Shown here: positions 24,061 through 32,248 of the stretch, in pieces
How positions within the stretch are numbered: the stretch's first letter is position 1
Layout of the letters: each line of letters begins with the position of its first letter
Origin: Hydrogenoanaerobacterium sp032017025
Lineage (GTDB): Bacteria > Bacillota > Clostridia > Oscillospirales > Ruminococcaceae
Reading direction: 5' to 3'
NCBI RefSeq assembly: GCF_032017025.1
Contig: NZ_DALZQO010000004.1
Location: 75,088 to 139,087, forward strand
Length of the DNA: 64,000 bases
Notes under the pieces: model-generated
Told to the model about the DNA's origin: nothing
The model's database searches: none
What the model saw: only the letters and a program-made list of their open reading frames with translations
Position numbers and translations under genes: made by a program

Positions 24061-24563
24061 CAAATGAAGAATTTGCACAGCTGATTGAACGCTACGAAAA
24101 GCTTGTGTTTACCATCTGTTACCAGATGGTGCGCGATTACCATGAAGCACAAAATCTTGCGCAAGACACTTTTTTCTCTGCCTATCAACACATTGATAGC
24201 TGCCCGCCGGAAAGCTACAAGCCATGGCTCGCAAGAATCGCAACCAACAAAGCGAAGGATTATCTCAAAAGCGCTTATATGCGAAGAGTAATCGTCAGCG
24301 GAGATGAACAGTTTTCAGACATCCCTGTAAAAGAGACTCCCGATCAAATTTATATTGCAAGCGAAACCGAGCAGAACATTCGGGATAAAATTGAGGCATT
24401 AAAGGAGCCGTACCTCAAGGTCTCCGTACTGTATTTTATTGAGGAAAAGAATGTGGAAGAAATATCACAGCTGCTAAGCAGACCTAAAAAGACGGTGCAA
24501 ACGCAAATCTACCGTGCAAAGGTACTGCTGCAACAGCTGATAAAGGAGGAAAGACAGACGTGA
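24057..24563 (+). CDS. ECF-type RNA polymerase sigma factor
   Basis: A 168-residue group 4 sigma factor with regions 2 and 4 only. Region 2 is visible in LVFTICYQMVRDYHEAQNLA and DTFFSAY, and region 4 in LLSRPKKTVQTQIYRAK, the DNA-recognition helix for -35. The ATG at 24057 has only a distant GGTGG upstream; the frame is open to 23985, but that start has no ribosome binding site. The next gene overlaps its stop by four bases and codes for the anti-sigma factor. The signal it responds to is probably at the envelope. I could not find a convincing ECF-type promoter upstream, so autoregulation remains untested. Confidence 0.9.
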   Translation: MTNEEFAQLIERYEKLVFTICYQMVRDYHEAQNLAQDTFFSAYQHIDSCPPESYKPWLARIATNKAKDYLKSAYMRRVIVSGDEQFSDIPVKETPDQIYIASETEQNIRDKIEALKEPYLKVSVLYFIEEKNVEEISQLLSRPKKTVQTQIYRAKVLLQQLIKEERQT

Positions 24564-25030
24564 AAGAGTATTTTAATGAAGACGGGCATTTAACCGATAT
24601 TGCGCTGTATGATCTGCTCGATGAACTACCCGATGAGCTCGAACGTTTAGAAATTGCGGAGCATTTAAGCTTTTGCGACCACTGCACCGAACGTTACACC
24701 GCCCTGCTCTGCGATGACGCTCTGCTTTCTTCGCCGGAACCGCTGAAAACAAATGTGCTGCAGCGTATAAGGCAGCGGGCGCGGGTAATCTTCTTAAACC
24801 GATATGTTGCAGCGGGTGCTGCTGCATGCTTTACTATGATCTTATGGACGAGTGGTGCATTTCGTGTGGATATGCAAATCAGCGACGACAGGCCTTTTGA
24901 AAAACTTACTGTAATGACTGAGAATTTTACCGAAAAAACTGCTGAGTTTGGACAGAACGTTTCTGATGAGATTAATAAATTTTTTACCAGCTTCGACTTG
25001 AAGGGAGTTTTGAATCATGAGAAAAAGTAG
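24560..25030 (+). CDS. Membrane-bound zinc-finger anti-sigma factor
   Basis: A 156-residue protein with an N-terminal cytoplasmic anti-sigma domain holding the H35-x3-C39-x2-C42 zinc motif (HLSFCDHC). One transmembrane segment follows at about 78-98, then an extracytoplasmic tail. The GTG start overlaps the sigma factor stop (GTGA), fitting coupled translation and a 1:1 ratio. It should hold the sigma factor inactive until an envelope signal releases it. The outer tail is short and carries no domain I can name. Confidence 0.87.
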   Translation: MKEYFNEDGHLTDIALYDLLDELPDELERLEIAEHLSFCDHCTERYTALLCDDALLSSPEPLKTNVLQRIRQRARVIFLNRYVAAGAAACFTMILWTSGAFRVDMQISDDRPFEKLTVMTENFTEKTAEFGQNVSDEINKFFTSFDLKGVLNHEKK

Positions 25031-25577
25031 CTTCTTAACCTTTATTTTTGCGTTTATTCCGGGGGCGGGGCAAATGTACCTTGGCATGATGAAAAAGGGA
25101 ATTTCAATTATGCTTTCTTTTGCAATGATTACCGCAGTTTCCGGGTTTCTAAACATGCCTTTTTTCGCAATTGTACTGCCTGTGATTTGGTTCTATTCGT
25201 TCTTCGATACCTTTAACATCAAGGGGATGACCTACGAACAACGCCTAAATTATGAGGACAAGTTTATGTTCGATCTGGACGATATGCTGAAAAAAGATTG
25301 GATGCAGATTCTAAAAAAACGCCATTCGCTGGTTGGAGGCATCTGCATTGTACTTGGTATTTATATGCTGTTCCAAAATTTTGTCAGCCCTTATTTATAC
25401 TTGGTCTATGAAGTAGCACCATGGTTGCATGCAATGATTCGAAACATTCCTACGCTGATTGTGTCGGTTGCAATCATTGCACTGGGCATTCATCTGGTAT
25501 TTGGCGGCAATAAAAAGCGTCTTGCCCCCCCGCAGGATGAGGACTATGTAGAATATGGAGGAAAAGATCATGAATAA
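25017..25577 (+). CDS. Multipass membrane protein with TM2-like start
   Basis: A 186-residue protein with about four hydrophobic segments. The N terminus (FIPGAGQMYLGMMKKGI) resembles the TM2 domain signature, a Gly-rich turn between two membrane helices. A charged cytoplasmic loop (about 72-104) separates the two halves. The start overlaps the anti-sigma gene by 14 bp and the stop overlaps the next gene by 8 bp, so it belongs to the sigma operon. Function unknown; a role in sensing or answering membrane stress is inference from context only. Confidence 0.75.
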   Translation: MRKSSFLTFIFAFIPGAGQMYLGMMKKGISIMLSFAMITAVSGFLNMPFFAIVLPVIWFYSFFDTFNIKGMTYEQRLNYEDKFMFDLDDMLKKDWMQILKKRHSLVGGICIVLGIYMLFQNFVSPYLYLVYEVAPWLHAMIRNIPTLIVSVAIIALGIHLVFGGNKKRLAPPQDEDYVEYGGKDHE

Positions 25578-26544
25578 TGAACTAGATACCGAACAGTTCG
25601 AGCATATACCCGAGTCGGAGCCTACCTCTGACACCGCCCCCGACGGTACACAGCAGCAGGGCGCTAAACCACAAGCACCGTACTATTCTTTTAAAGATAC
25701 TGTACAGCCGCAAAAGGTACGGCGCGTAGGCACCTTGACAATGGGGCTTGCGCTGATTGCTACCGGCGTAGTAGCCATCGCCGTACTCTTTAACCCAAGC
25801 CTTGATGTTATTACGATTGCAAAGCTTGCCCCTGTTGTATTGATTTTTCTCGGCATTGAAATTTTGATCAATCACTTTTTTCATCGCGGAGATAAGCTGA
25901 AGTACGACTTTTTAAGCGGATTCGTCTGCTTCGTGCTAATCTGTGCAAGCGTTAGTGCTATTATAATTCCCCCTCTATACGAGCAGTACGGCCCCCACCG
26001 CTATGAGAGCGGATACCGTATTGGCTCTGAAATCGAGACAATGTGCTTTCAGGCACTTAGCGGAACCCCTGTTTCTTCTTTATCGGCCCGTGTACACCTT
26101 GAGGGGCCTCTTAATTCCAAGCAAGAGCTTACTTATCAGGACTTACGCCCGATGGACTATGTGGAGCTTGATATTCAGCTGATGGGCAGCTACACCGATA
26201 AAGCACAGTTTGCACAGGACTGTAAAAAGGTTTTGGAAAAACTCACCGCGGCGGGAATTCCTTTTCGTAATATCAGATTTAGATACAGCGCGGATGAAGG
26301 AGTTCAATACTACCTGAATATCGATGATAAGTTTGAAGCGGCTTTGGACGCCGAAAAACTGGCTCAGCTTGTGGGGGATAACACAGAGGAGCTTGCATGG
26401 GAATCGACCCAGGCACAGCTGGAAACTGAGAGTGAAGAAATGAATTCTGAGCTAGAGCAGCAGCGCGCAGAGCTGGAACAACAACGAGAAGAGCTTGCTG
26501 CCGAGCGCCAAGCATTTGAAGAACAACAGGCAAATGCCGCATAA
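25570..26544 (+). CDS. Membrane protein with C-terminal coiled coil, sigma operon
   Basis: A 324-residue protein: an acidic, Gln/Pro-rich N-terminal tail (1-45), three hydrophobic segments (about 58-130), a soluble domain of about 120 residues, and a C-terminal coiled coil rich in Glu, Gln and Arg (repeated EQQR/EEL units, about 275-320). The ATG at 25570 follows GGAGG by 8 bp; an upstream in-frame ATG at 25555 overlaps that site. It ends the sigma/anti-sigma operon, before a convergent terminator. I do not recognise the family. It could be an envelope-stress effector or a partner of the TM2-like protein. Confidence 0.72.
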   Translation: MNNELDTEQFEHIPESEPTSDTAPDGTQQQGAKPQAPYYSFKDTVQPQKVRRVGTLTMGLALIATGVVAIAVLFNPSLDVITIAKLAPVVLIFLGIEILINHFFHRGDKLKYDFLSGFVCFVLICASVSAIIIPPLYEQYGPHRYESGYRIGSEIETMCFQALSGTPVSSLSARVHLEGPLNSKQELTYQDLRPMDYVELDIQLMGSYTDKAQFAQDCKKVLEKLTAAGIPFRNIRFRYSADEGVQYYLNIDDKFEAALDAEKLAQLVGDNTEELAWESTQAQLETESEEMNSELEQQRAELEQQREELAAERQAFEEQQANAA

Positions 26545-26584
26545 AATCTGTGGGCTCAATCGCCTTGGCAGGCGTTGATATACA

Positions 26585-26647
26585 ATAACCCTAAACACAA
26601 AGAACCCGTCAGCATTACGCTGACGGGTTCTTTGTGTTTAGGGTTAT
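26585..26647. terminator. Bidirectional terminator: 29-bp perfect stem
   Basis: Arms 26585-26613 and 26619-26647 pair without a mismatch around a 5-nt loop (ATTAC), between the convergent sigma operon and ABC exporter genes. The outer parts are A/T-rich, so the transcript foot is T-rich enough on both strands. The stem is much longer than a normal terminator. Confidence 0.85.
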
Positions 26648-26654
26648 AACAATA

Positions 26655-28481
26655 TTATGCAACATTGTTGCTTGCAAACTGGCTATTGTAAAGCTGAGCG
26701 TAAAAACCATTCTGTGCAATCAGCTCATCGTGTGTGCCTATTTCGACAATATCGCCGTCGCGAAGCACCATAATCATATTAGCATCTTTGATGGTGGAGA
26801 GCCTGTGTGCAATTACAAAGCTGGTTCTCCCCTTCATCAGGTTTTTCATACCGCGCTGAATACGCTGTTCGGTACGGGTATCGACTGAGCTTGTCGCCTC
26901 ATCCAGTATGAGAATCTTAGGCTCAGAGAGAATTGCGCGAGCAATGGTAAGCAGCTGGCGCTGACCCTGCGAAATATTGGATGCATCTTCGTTGAGTACA
27001 AAGTCGTAACCATCGGGTAGCTGCATAATAAATTTGTGGGCATGGGCAGATTTTGCTGCCGCCTCAATCTCATCAAAGCTAGCGCCCAACCTGCCGTATT
27101 CAATATTCTCTCGAATTGTCCCTTTGAACAGCCATGTATCTTGTAAAACCATGCCAAACAGGTCGCGTAAATCTGAGCGTTTCATATCCATAATATCCAC
27201 GCCGTCAATTTTAATGCTGCCCCCGTTAATATCATAAAAACGCATGAGCAGGTTGACGATGGTGGTTTTGCCTGCACCTGTGGGGCCGACGATTGCCACC
27301 TGTTCGCCGCTTTTTACATGAATGTTAAGGTCATGAATTAGGGGGCTTTCAGGGTTATAGCCGAATCTCACATGAGAGAAATCCACGTTCCCGTGTACCT
27401 CGGCAATTTTGGATGCAGATTCTTTTTCAGGGATCTCTTCTGCTTCATCGAGCAGCTCGAAAATGCGTTCTGCGGCCGCACCAGTGGATTGCAGCAGGTT
27501 CATAATTTGCGAGGTTTGCACAATGGGCATTGTAAACTGACGCATATACTGAATAAACGACTGAATACTGCCGACGTACATACGGCCGGAAATAACTGCT
27601 AGGCCGCCGATAATGGCAATGAGCGCATAGCCGATGTTTCCGATGAGGCTGATACAGGGCATCATCACACTGGACATAAACTGAGCTTTCCAGCCGTAAT
27701 GATACAAACGATCGTTGATCTCATCAAATTTTTCGATTACCTCATCCTCACGGTTGAATACTTTGATTACATTGTGACCGGTGTACATTTCTTCAATATG
27801 GCCGTTGATGTCACCAATTGCCTTTTGTTGACCGCGGAACAAGCCCTGTGATTTTTTTACCACCCCGATCGAAATGAGAAACGAGAACGGTAAAGTACAC
27901 AGTGCAATACCGGTAAGCACTGGGCTGATGGTGATCATCATAATAAAGATACCCACAATAGTGGTGGCGGAGGTAATAATCTGTGTGATACCCTGCTGCA
28001 ACGACTGCTGTACCGTGTCGACATCGTTTGTAACGCGGCTGAGTACATCGCCGAAGGTACGGGTATCAAAATAGTTGAGCGGCAGTTTGCTTATTTTTTC
28101 ATCCACAGCTTTACGCAATGAATACATTGTTTTTTGGGAAACACCTGCCATAATATACTGCTCAAAATATTTAAATACCGCCGAGCAGACATACAGGGCG
28201 CCTAGTGTAATCAAAATCTTTTTCAGCAGCTCAAAGTTGATTCCTGCGCCGCCGTTTGCGGCATCGATAAGACCGCGGTGCAGCTCGTTCGTGGTAAGCC
28301 CCAGCACCAATGGTGCAAGTACAGTTGCCACTGTGGAAAGAATTGCAAAAATAACAACAAAAATAAAGCCTTTCTTGTATTTTCCGATATATCCAAAAAG
28401 GCGTTTATAGGTGCCTTTCATATCTTTCATCTTGGCGTCAGATACGTTTTTACCATGTCCCATAGGTCCCATATCAGGCAT
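26655..28481 (-). CDS. ABC exporter subunit (permease-ATPase) with consensus catalytic site
   Basis: One half of a heterodimeric multidrug-type ABC exporter: six membrane helices (about 40-330) fused to an ATPase. Visible motifs are Walker A (GPTGAGKTT), signature NISQGQRQ, Walker B with catalytic glutamate (LILDEATSSVD) and switch histidine (IAHRLST). The chosen ATG at 28481 (608 residues, starting MPDMGPMGHG) follows AAAGGGGG and overlaps the upstream partner gene by 8 bp; a longer open frame to 28544 lies wholly within that gene. The substrate is unknown; the MarR regulator suggests a toxic compound or drug. Confidence 0.92.
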   Translation of the reverse strand: MPDMGPMGHGKNVSDAKMKDMKGTYKRLFGYIGKYKKGFIFVVIFAILSTVATVLAPLVLGLTTNELHRGLIDAANGGAGINFELLKKILITLGALYVCSAVFKYFEQYIMAGVSQKTMYSLRKAVDEKISKLPLNYFDTRTFGDVLSRVTNDVDTVQQSLQQGITQIITSATTIVGIFIMMITISPVLTGIALCTLPFSFLISIGVVKKSQGLFRGQQKAIGDINGHIEEMYTGHNVIKVFNREDEVIEKFDEINDRLYHYGWKAQFMSSVMMPCISLIGNIGYALIAIIGGLAVISGRMYVGSIQSFIQYMRQFTMPIVQTSQIMNLLQSTGAAAERIFELLDEAEEIPEKESASKIAEVHGNVDFSHVRFGYNPESPLIHDLNIHVKSGEQVAIVGPTGAGKTTIVNLLMRFYDINGGSIKIDGVDIMDMKRSDLRDLFGMVLQDTWLFKGTIRENIEYGRLGASFDEIEAAAKSAHAHKFIMQLPDGYDFVLNEDASNISQGQRQLLTIARAILSEPKILILDEATSSVDTRTEQRIQRGMKNLMKGRTSFVIAHRLSTIKDANMIMVLRDGDIVEIGTHDELIAQNGFYAQLYNSQFASNNVA

Positions 28482-30216
28482 TGCCCCCTTTCTCAATCTC
28501 CTCAGCAGAAAGCTGCGAAGATACAATTTCTTTGTAAACATCACAGGTTTTCAGCAACTCTCGGTGTGTACCTTCCCCTGCAATACTGCCTTCATCTAGC
28601 ACCAAAATGCGGTCTGCATCCATAATCGTGCTAACACGCTGTGCCACGATGATGACCGTCGCCTCTTTGGTTTCGGGCTTTAGCGATTTTCTTAGCTGTG
28701 CATCGGTTTTAAAATCCAATGCAGAAAAGCTGTCGTCAAAAATATAAATTTCAGGCCTTTTTGCAATTGCACGCGCAATAGCAAGACGCTGCTTTTGTCC
28801 GCCGGAAACATTGGTGCCGCCCTGTGCAATATGTTCGTCAAGCTTATGCGGCTTTTCGCTGATAAAATCCCACGCTTGTGCGATTTCCGCGGCTTTCTTC
28901 AAATCATCTGAAGTCGCATTTTCATCTCCGTAGCGAATGTTTTCGGCGATAGAGCCAGTAAACAGCACTGCTTTTTGCGGCACATAGCCGATTTTATCGC
29001 GCAGAACCGTCTGGTCATATTCACGCACATCAATTCCATCTACCAGCACCTGGCCCTCGGTTGCATCATAAAGGCGAGGGATCAGGTTGACCAGTGTTGT
29101 TTTTCCGCTGCCGGTGCTACCGATAATCGCGGTAGTTTCACCCGGCTTTGCTGAAAATGTAATGTGTGAAAGCGCCGCCTCCTCGGCATGATCAAAGCTA
29201 AAGCTGACATCTTTAAACTCCACATATCCCTTCTTGCCGCTGTCCTGAGCAGGTTGCTCTGGGTTTTGTATCGAGAGCTCCATGTTCAGCACTTCGTTGA
29301 TACGGTCTGCAGAAGCAGAGGCTCTGGGCAGCATGACAAAAATCATAGAGAGCATGGTAAGAGACATCATAATCTGCATAACATATTGAATAACAGCAAC
29401 GACATCGCCGTCGAGCAGAGTTCCCTGCCCTACCCACTTTGCGCCAATGGCGACGATAGCAATGGTAGTCGCATTCATTATAAGCATTACCGCGGGCATC
29501 ATGGCGGTCATAATCCGCTGCATTTTCATTGCTGTTGCGGTAAGGTCAATATTTGCAGCATCAAACCGTTTATGCTCGTGCTCGTCGGTGTTAAACGCAC
29601 GAATAACACGGATACCGGTAAGCTTTTCGCGCAATACACGGTTGATGGTGTCGAGCTTTTTCTGCATCGATTTCGAAAGCGGCATTGCCTTGCTGGCCAC
29701 TACCACCACTACGGTTACCAGAACCAAAATAGATGCAAAGATGATTGCCGAAAGCCCTGCATTTTTGCTGACCGCCATAAAAATACCGCCTATGGCCATG
29801 ACAGGGGCTTGCAGCACAATCCGCATAAACATCATCATAAAGGTTTGTACTTGTGTAATGTCGTTGGTGGTACGCGTAATGAGCGACGCCGTACCAATCT
29901 GATCAAACTCATGCAAAGAAAAGCTTTCTACCTTTACAAATACCTTGCGGCGCAGGTTGCGCCCAAGCCCGGTGGATATGCGCGAGGAAAGAAAACCGTT
30001 AATTAGGTTGCAGATAGCACTGAGAACTGCAAACGCAATCATCATAAGCCCGATTCGGATGATGTATGGATTATCGCCTGTAACAATGCCCTTGTTGATA
30101 ATATTCGATAACAGGTTTGGCAGCTGAAGATCTGCCAAAACGCCACAAAATGTGAGTATAACAACGCCAAGCACCGCTATTTTAAAAGACTTTAGTTCTT
30201 TGAAAACGGTACGCAT
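28474..30216 (-). CDS. ABC exporter subunit (permease-ATPase) with degenerate Walker B
   Basis: Partner half of the exporter, 580 residues. Membrane domain about 15-300, ATPase about 340-570. Walker A (GSTGSGKTT), intact signature (NVSGGQKQR) and Walker B reading YIFDDSFSALD, where aspartate stands in for the catalytic glutamate; the switch histidine position reads IVAQRVS, with glutamine. Such a silent site paired with an active one in the neighbour is the known pattern of heterodimeric exporters such as TM287/288 and LmrCD. AGGAGG precedes the ATG. It sits 12 bp after the MarR gene. Confidence 0.93.
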   Translation of the reverse strand: MRTVFKELKSFKIAVLGVVILTFCGVLADLQLPNLLSNIINKGIVTGDNPYIIRIGLMMIAFAVLSAICNLINGFLSSRISTGLGRNLRRKVFVKVESFSLHEFDQIGTASLITRTTNDITQVQTFMMMFMRIVLQAPVMAIGGIFMAVSKNAGLSAIIFASILVLVTVVVVVASKAMPLSKSMQKKLDTINRVLREKLTGIRVIRAFNTDEHEHKRFDAANIDLTATAMKMQRIMTAMMPAVMLIMNATTIAIVAIGAKWVGQGTLLDGDVVAVIQYVMQIMMSLTMLSMIFVMLPRASASADRINEVLNMELSIQNPEQPAQDSGKKGYVEFKDVSFSFDHAEEAALSHITFSAKPGETTAIIGSTGSGKTTLVNLIPRLYDATEGQVLVDGIDVREYDQTVLRDKIGYVPQKAVLFTGSIAENIRYGDENATSDDLKKAAEIAQAWDFISEKPHKLDEHIAQGGTNVSGGQKQRLAIARAIAKRPEIYIFDDSFSALDFKTDAQLRKSLKPETKEATVIIVAQRVSTIMDADRILVLDEGSIAGEGTHRELLKTCDVYKEIVSSQLSAEEIEKGGNA

Positions 30217-30227
30217 AGGGGTCCTCC

Positions 30228-30674
30228 TTAGTCATTGGTTTTTGAATTGTAGAATTGCAGTAATCTGTTGGTGATACGTAATAGCTCCATGCTGTCCGTT
30301 TCGCCGAGAAAGTCTGTCAACTCCGTAACATTTGCTTTCAGTTCATCGATTGTTTTCTCCAGTGCCTGCTTGCCCGGCTCTGTAAGAGAGATTATGATAA
30401 CGCGTCGGTCTTTCGAATCGGCGCTGCGCCTAATATAGCCTTTTTTCTCAAGACGATTGAGGATAGGCGTGATGCCAGGCGCCGCAACCCCCAGCGCAGT
30501 TGCAATATCAGTCGATTTCATCTCCTTTTCTTTCGAGCCCTGAACACAGAACAGAACTGCCCGTTCCCCATGCTTTAACAAGTCGGTTCGTCTAGTTTTT
30601 GAAAGGCTGAGCCTTTTCATCTGTGCAAAGGTAGTAAGCATTTCTTCCACCAACTTGCCCTGGTCATATTTCAA
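30228..30674 (-). CDS. MarR-family transcriptional regulator
   Basis: A winged-helix regulator of 148 residues with the family core (STDIATALGVAAPGITPILN as recognition region, then the wing DSKDRRVIIISLT). It probably represses itself and the ABC exporter genes that follow, and lets go when a ligand such as a drug or phenolic acid binds. The TTG at 30674 is chosen because CAGGTGA lies five bases upstream; a GTG at 30683 overlaps that site and would add three residues. A palindrome across its promoter is listed separately. Confidence 0.88.
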   Translation of the reverse strand: MKYDQGKLVEEMLTTFAQMKRLSLSKTRRTDLLKHGERAVLFCVQGSKEKEMKSTDIATALGVAAPGITPILNRLEKKGYIRRSADSKDRRVIIISLTEPGKQALEKTIDELKANVTELTDFLGETDSMELLRITNRLLQFYNSKTND

Positions 30675-30692
30675 ACTTTTCACCTGCCTGCA

Positions 30693-30756
30693 AATATACT
30701 TAACACCATTAATTATTAACGTTATTAAGTATATTCCAATATAGCCAAAAAATCAA
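30693..30756 (-). promoter_or_regulatory. Promoter and candidate MarR operator
   Basis: On the minus strand TTGATT (30756-30751), a 17-bp spacer and TATACT (30733-30728). A long palindrome with perfect 11-bp arms, AATATACTTAA (30693-30703) and TTAAGTATATT (30725-30735), covers the -10 box with one arm and the early transcript with the other. This fits autorepression by the MarR protein. Confidence 0.78.
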
Positions 30757-30790
30757 TGAACTAATTGTTAATAATAAATAAAATTTAGTT

Positions 30791-30828
30791 AAAAAAACCC
30801 GATAGAGTCTAGTTCTCTACCGGGTTTT
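30791..30828 (-). terminator. Rho-independent terminator on the minus strand
   Basis: A 14-bp stem with one wobble (30794-30807 with 30815-30828), followed by seven T on the minus strand. It ends transcripts coming from the region to its right, so something upstream on the minus strand is transcribed through 30841. Confidence 0.85.
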
Positions 30829-30840
30829 GCGAAGACATAG

Positions 30841-31017
30841 TTATTTTATGCGAGATTCTTGATGATATGCACCGAGCACAATAGACGCAGGCATTGCAGC
30901 CGGTATATTTTGCAAGTTATACAGCGCCAAGCGAAAAACTGCAACAACAAGCACTATGGTCGGTTTTAGAATTCCTTCTACCAATGAGAAGTGCGGTGAC
31001 GTTATAAAACGCCACCG
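30841..31017 (-). CDS. Short open frame ending at a terminator, cut by an assembly gap
   Basis: On the minus strand a frame runs from the N-run at 31018 to a TAA at 30841 and is followed 13 bp later by a good terminator. The readable part includes a hydrophobic stretch (IVLVVAVFRLALYNL) and ends AYHQESRIK. A GTG near 30949 could start a 36-residue peptide, or the frame may be the tail of a gene lost in the gap. The family is not recognised. Coding status is doubtful. Confidence 0.3.
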   Translation of the reverse strand, partial: RWRFITSPHFSLVEGILKPTIVLVVAVFRLALYNLQNIPAAMPASIVLGAYHQESRIK

Positions 31018-31027
31018 NNNNNNNNNN
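31018..31027. other. Assembly gap (10 N) inside an inverted repeat
   Basis: The gap is flanked by GAGAAGTGCGG (30986-30996) and CCGCACTTCTC (31031-31041), which are exact reverse complements, with a smaller inverted repeat CGGTG/CACCG inside the left flank. The hairpin lies just after the stop of the CD1247-like gene and may be its terminator. Strong hairpins often break assemblies, so the true gap length is unknown. Confidence 0.8.
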
Positions 31028-31056
31028 CCCCCGCACTTCTCAAAACGATTGACTAT

Positions 31057-31488
31057 TTATTTGTCGCAACCACAGTCACAGCCGCAGTCGTCAGCCTCAA
31101 AGTCGAACTCCAGCAGCTCGCCGCAGTTGGGGCAGTCGATAGAACCGTCATCGAGAATGTCGTCGTTTACGTATACGGTGTCACCGCATTTGGGGCAGGT
31201 AACTTCGTACAGGTCATCGTCGCAAAACTCGTCCTCATCTTCATCGCAGCAATCGCATCCGTCTTCATCCTCGTAGAAGTCTTCCTCAAGAGCTTCCAGA
31301 TCCTCATCGATTGCATCAACCTGCTCGCTCAGCTCTGCAACATCGTCTTCAATGTCGGACATTGTGAAAGCAATATCATCCAAGACCTCAAGCATCTCTT
31401 TGATTACTCTGCCTTCTTTGGTCGAATCATCAACGCCCAGACCCTCGGTTAAACCTCTCAAATAAGCAACTCTTTCAGTTACTGTCAT
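31057..31488 (-). CDS. CD1247-like acidic zinc-ribbon protein
   Basis: A 143-residue protein. Residues 1-60 match the helical domain found at the N terminus of Clostridioides CD1247-type proteins (TERVAYLRGLTEGL). A very acidic middle follows (about 60-92, nearly all Asp/Glu, with CDCC). Next is a zinc ribbon (CPKCGD ... CPNCGE), and a Cys-rich end (DDCGCDCGCDK) that could bind metal. No function is established to my knowledge. It lies 51 bp after efp and is probably cotranscribed with it. GGAGG precedes the ATG. Confidence 0.85.
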   Translation of the reverse strand: MTVTERVAYLRGLTEGLGVDDSTKEGRVIKEMLEVLDDIAFTMSDIEDDVAELSEQVDAIDEDLEALEEDFYEDEDGCDCCDEDEDEFCDDDLYEVTCPKCGDTVYVNDDILDDGSIDCPNCGELLEFDFEADDCGCDCGCDK

Positions 31489-31539
31489 AGTAGTATCCTC
31501 CCTTACGAGATATTATATTTTTAAATGGGTAAACATAAA

Positions 31540-32097
31540 TTAGGCACGCTCCATGTATTCGCCAACACGAGTATCGACACGAATCATATCGCCTTCCTCA
31601 ATAAACAAGGGAACGCTGATTTCTGCGCCGGTTTCAAGTGTAGCGGGTTTGGTAGCGTTGGTTGCAGTGTTGCCCTTAAAGCCCGGATCGGTTTTGGTAA
31701 CCTTCAGCTCAATGAAGTTCGGGGGCTCTACACCGAACACACTGCCCTTGTAGGACAGCACCTTAACGGTGGTGTTCTCTTTGACAAATTGAAAGCTGTC
31801 GCCCAGAACCGACTCATTGATGGGGACATTTTCGTAGGTCTCATTATCCATAAAGTAGTACAGACCGCCGTCCTCATACAGATAGTCCATCTCTTTGCGC
31901 TCAATGAACGCAGTGGGATATTTGTCAGAGGGGTTAAAGGTTTTTTCTGTAACAGAACCTGTGATAACGTTTTTAATTTTTGTTCTGACAAAAGCTGCGC
32001 CTTTGCCCGGTTTTACATGCTGGAACTCTATAATCTGTACAACGTTACCGTCCATATCAAATGTAACACCATTTCTAAAATCGCCTGCTGATACCAT
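31540..32097 (-). CDS. efp: Elongation factor P
   Basis: Binds ribosomes stalled on polyproline stretches and promotes peptide bond formation. The 185 residues show the KOW-like N domain and two OB domains, ending GEYMERA. The tip residue is a lysine (K32 in HVKPGKGAAF), as in most Firmicutes. The ATG at 32097 follows GGAGG; an in-frame GTG at 32112 lacks a site. It has its own promoter. Confidence 0.97.
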   Translation of the reverse strand: MVSAGDFRNGVTFDMDGNVVQIIEFQHVKPGKGAAFVRTKIKNVITGSVTEKTFNPSDKYPTAFIERKEMDYLYEDGGLYYFMDNETYENVPINESVLGDSFQFVKENTTVKVLSYKGSVFGVEPPNFIELKVTKTDPGFKGNTATNATKPATLETGAEISVPLFIEEGDMIRVDTRVGEYMERA

Positions 32098-32150
32098 GTA
32101 TTTTTCCTCCACAATAATAGTAAATATTCAGAAAATATCTTAACATTATA

Positions 32151-32179
32151 ATTTTATATTAAAACATCGATTTTGGCAA
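32151..32179 (-). promoter_or_regulatory. Sigma-A promoter of efp
   Basis: TTGCCA (32179-32174), a 17-bp spacer and TAAAAT (32156-32151) on the minus strand, about 50 bp upstream of the efp start. A second TATAAT lies slightly further down. Confidence 0.75.
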
Positions 32180-32248
32180 GTGATTTTTACGATTATCTGC
32201 TAAATACTGCATAAAAATTACCATATTCCGGATTTATCCATAAAAGTG

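Noticed and set aside
26846..27157. Minus-strand second frame inside the ABC exporter gene
   Set aside because: It lies fully within a conserved ATPase domain in another frame and has no ribosome binding site.
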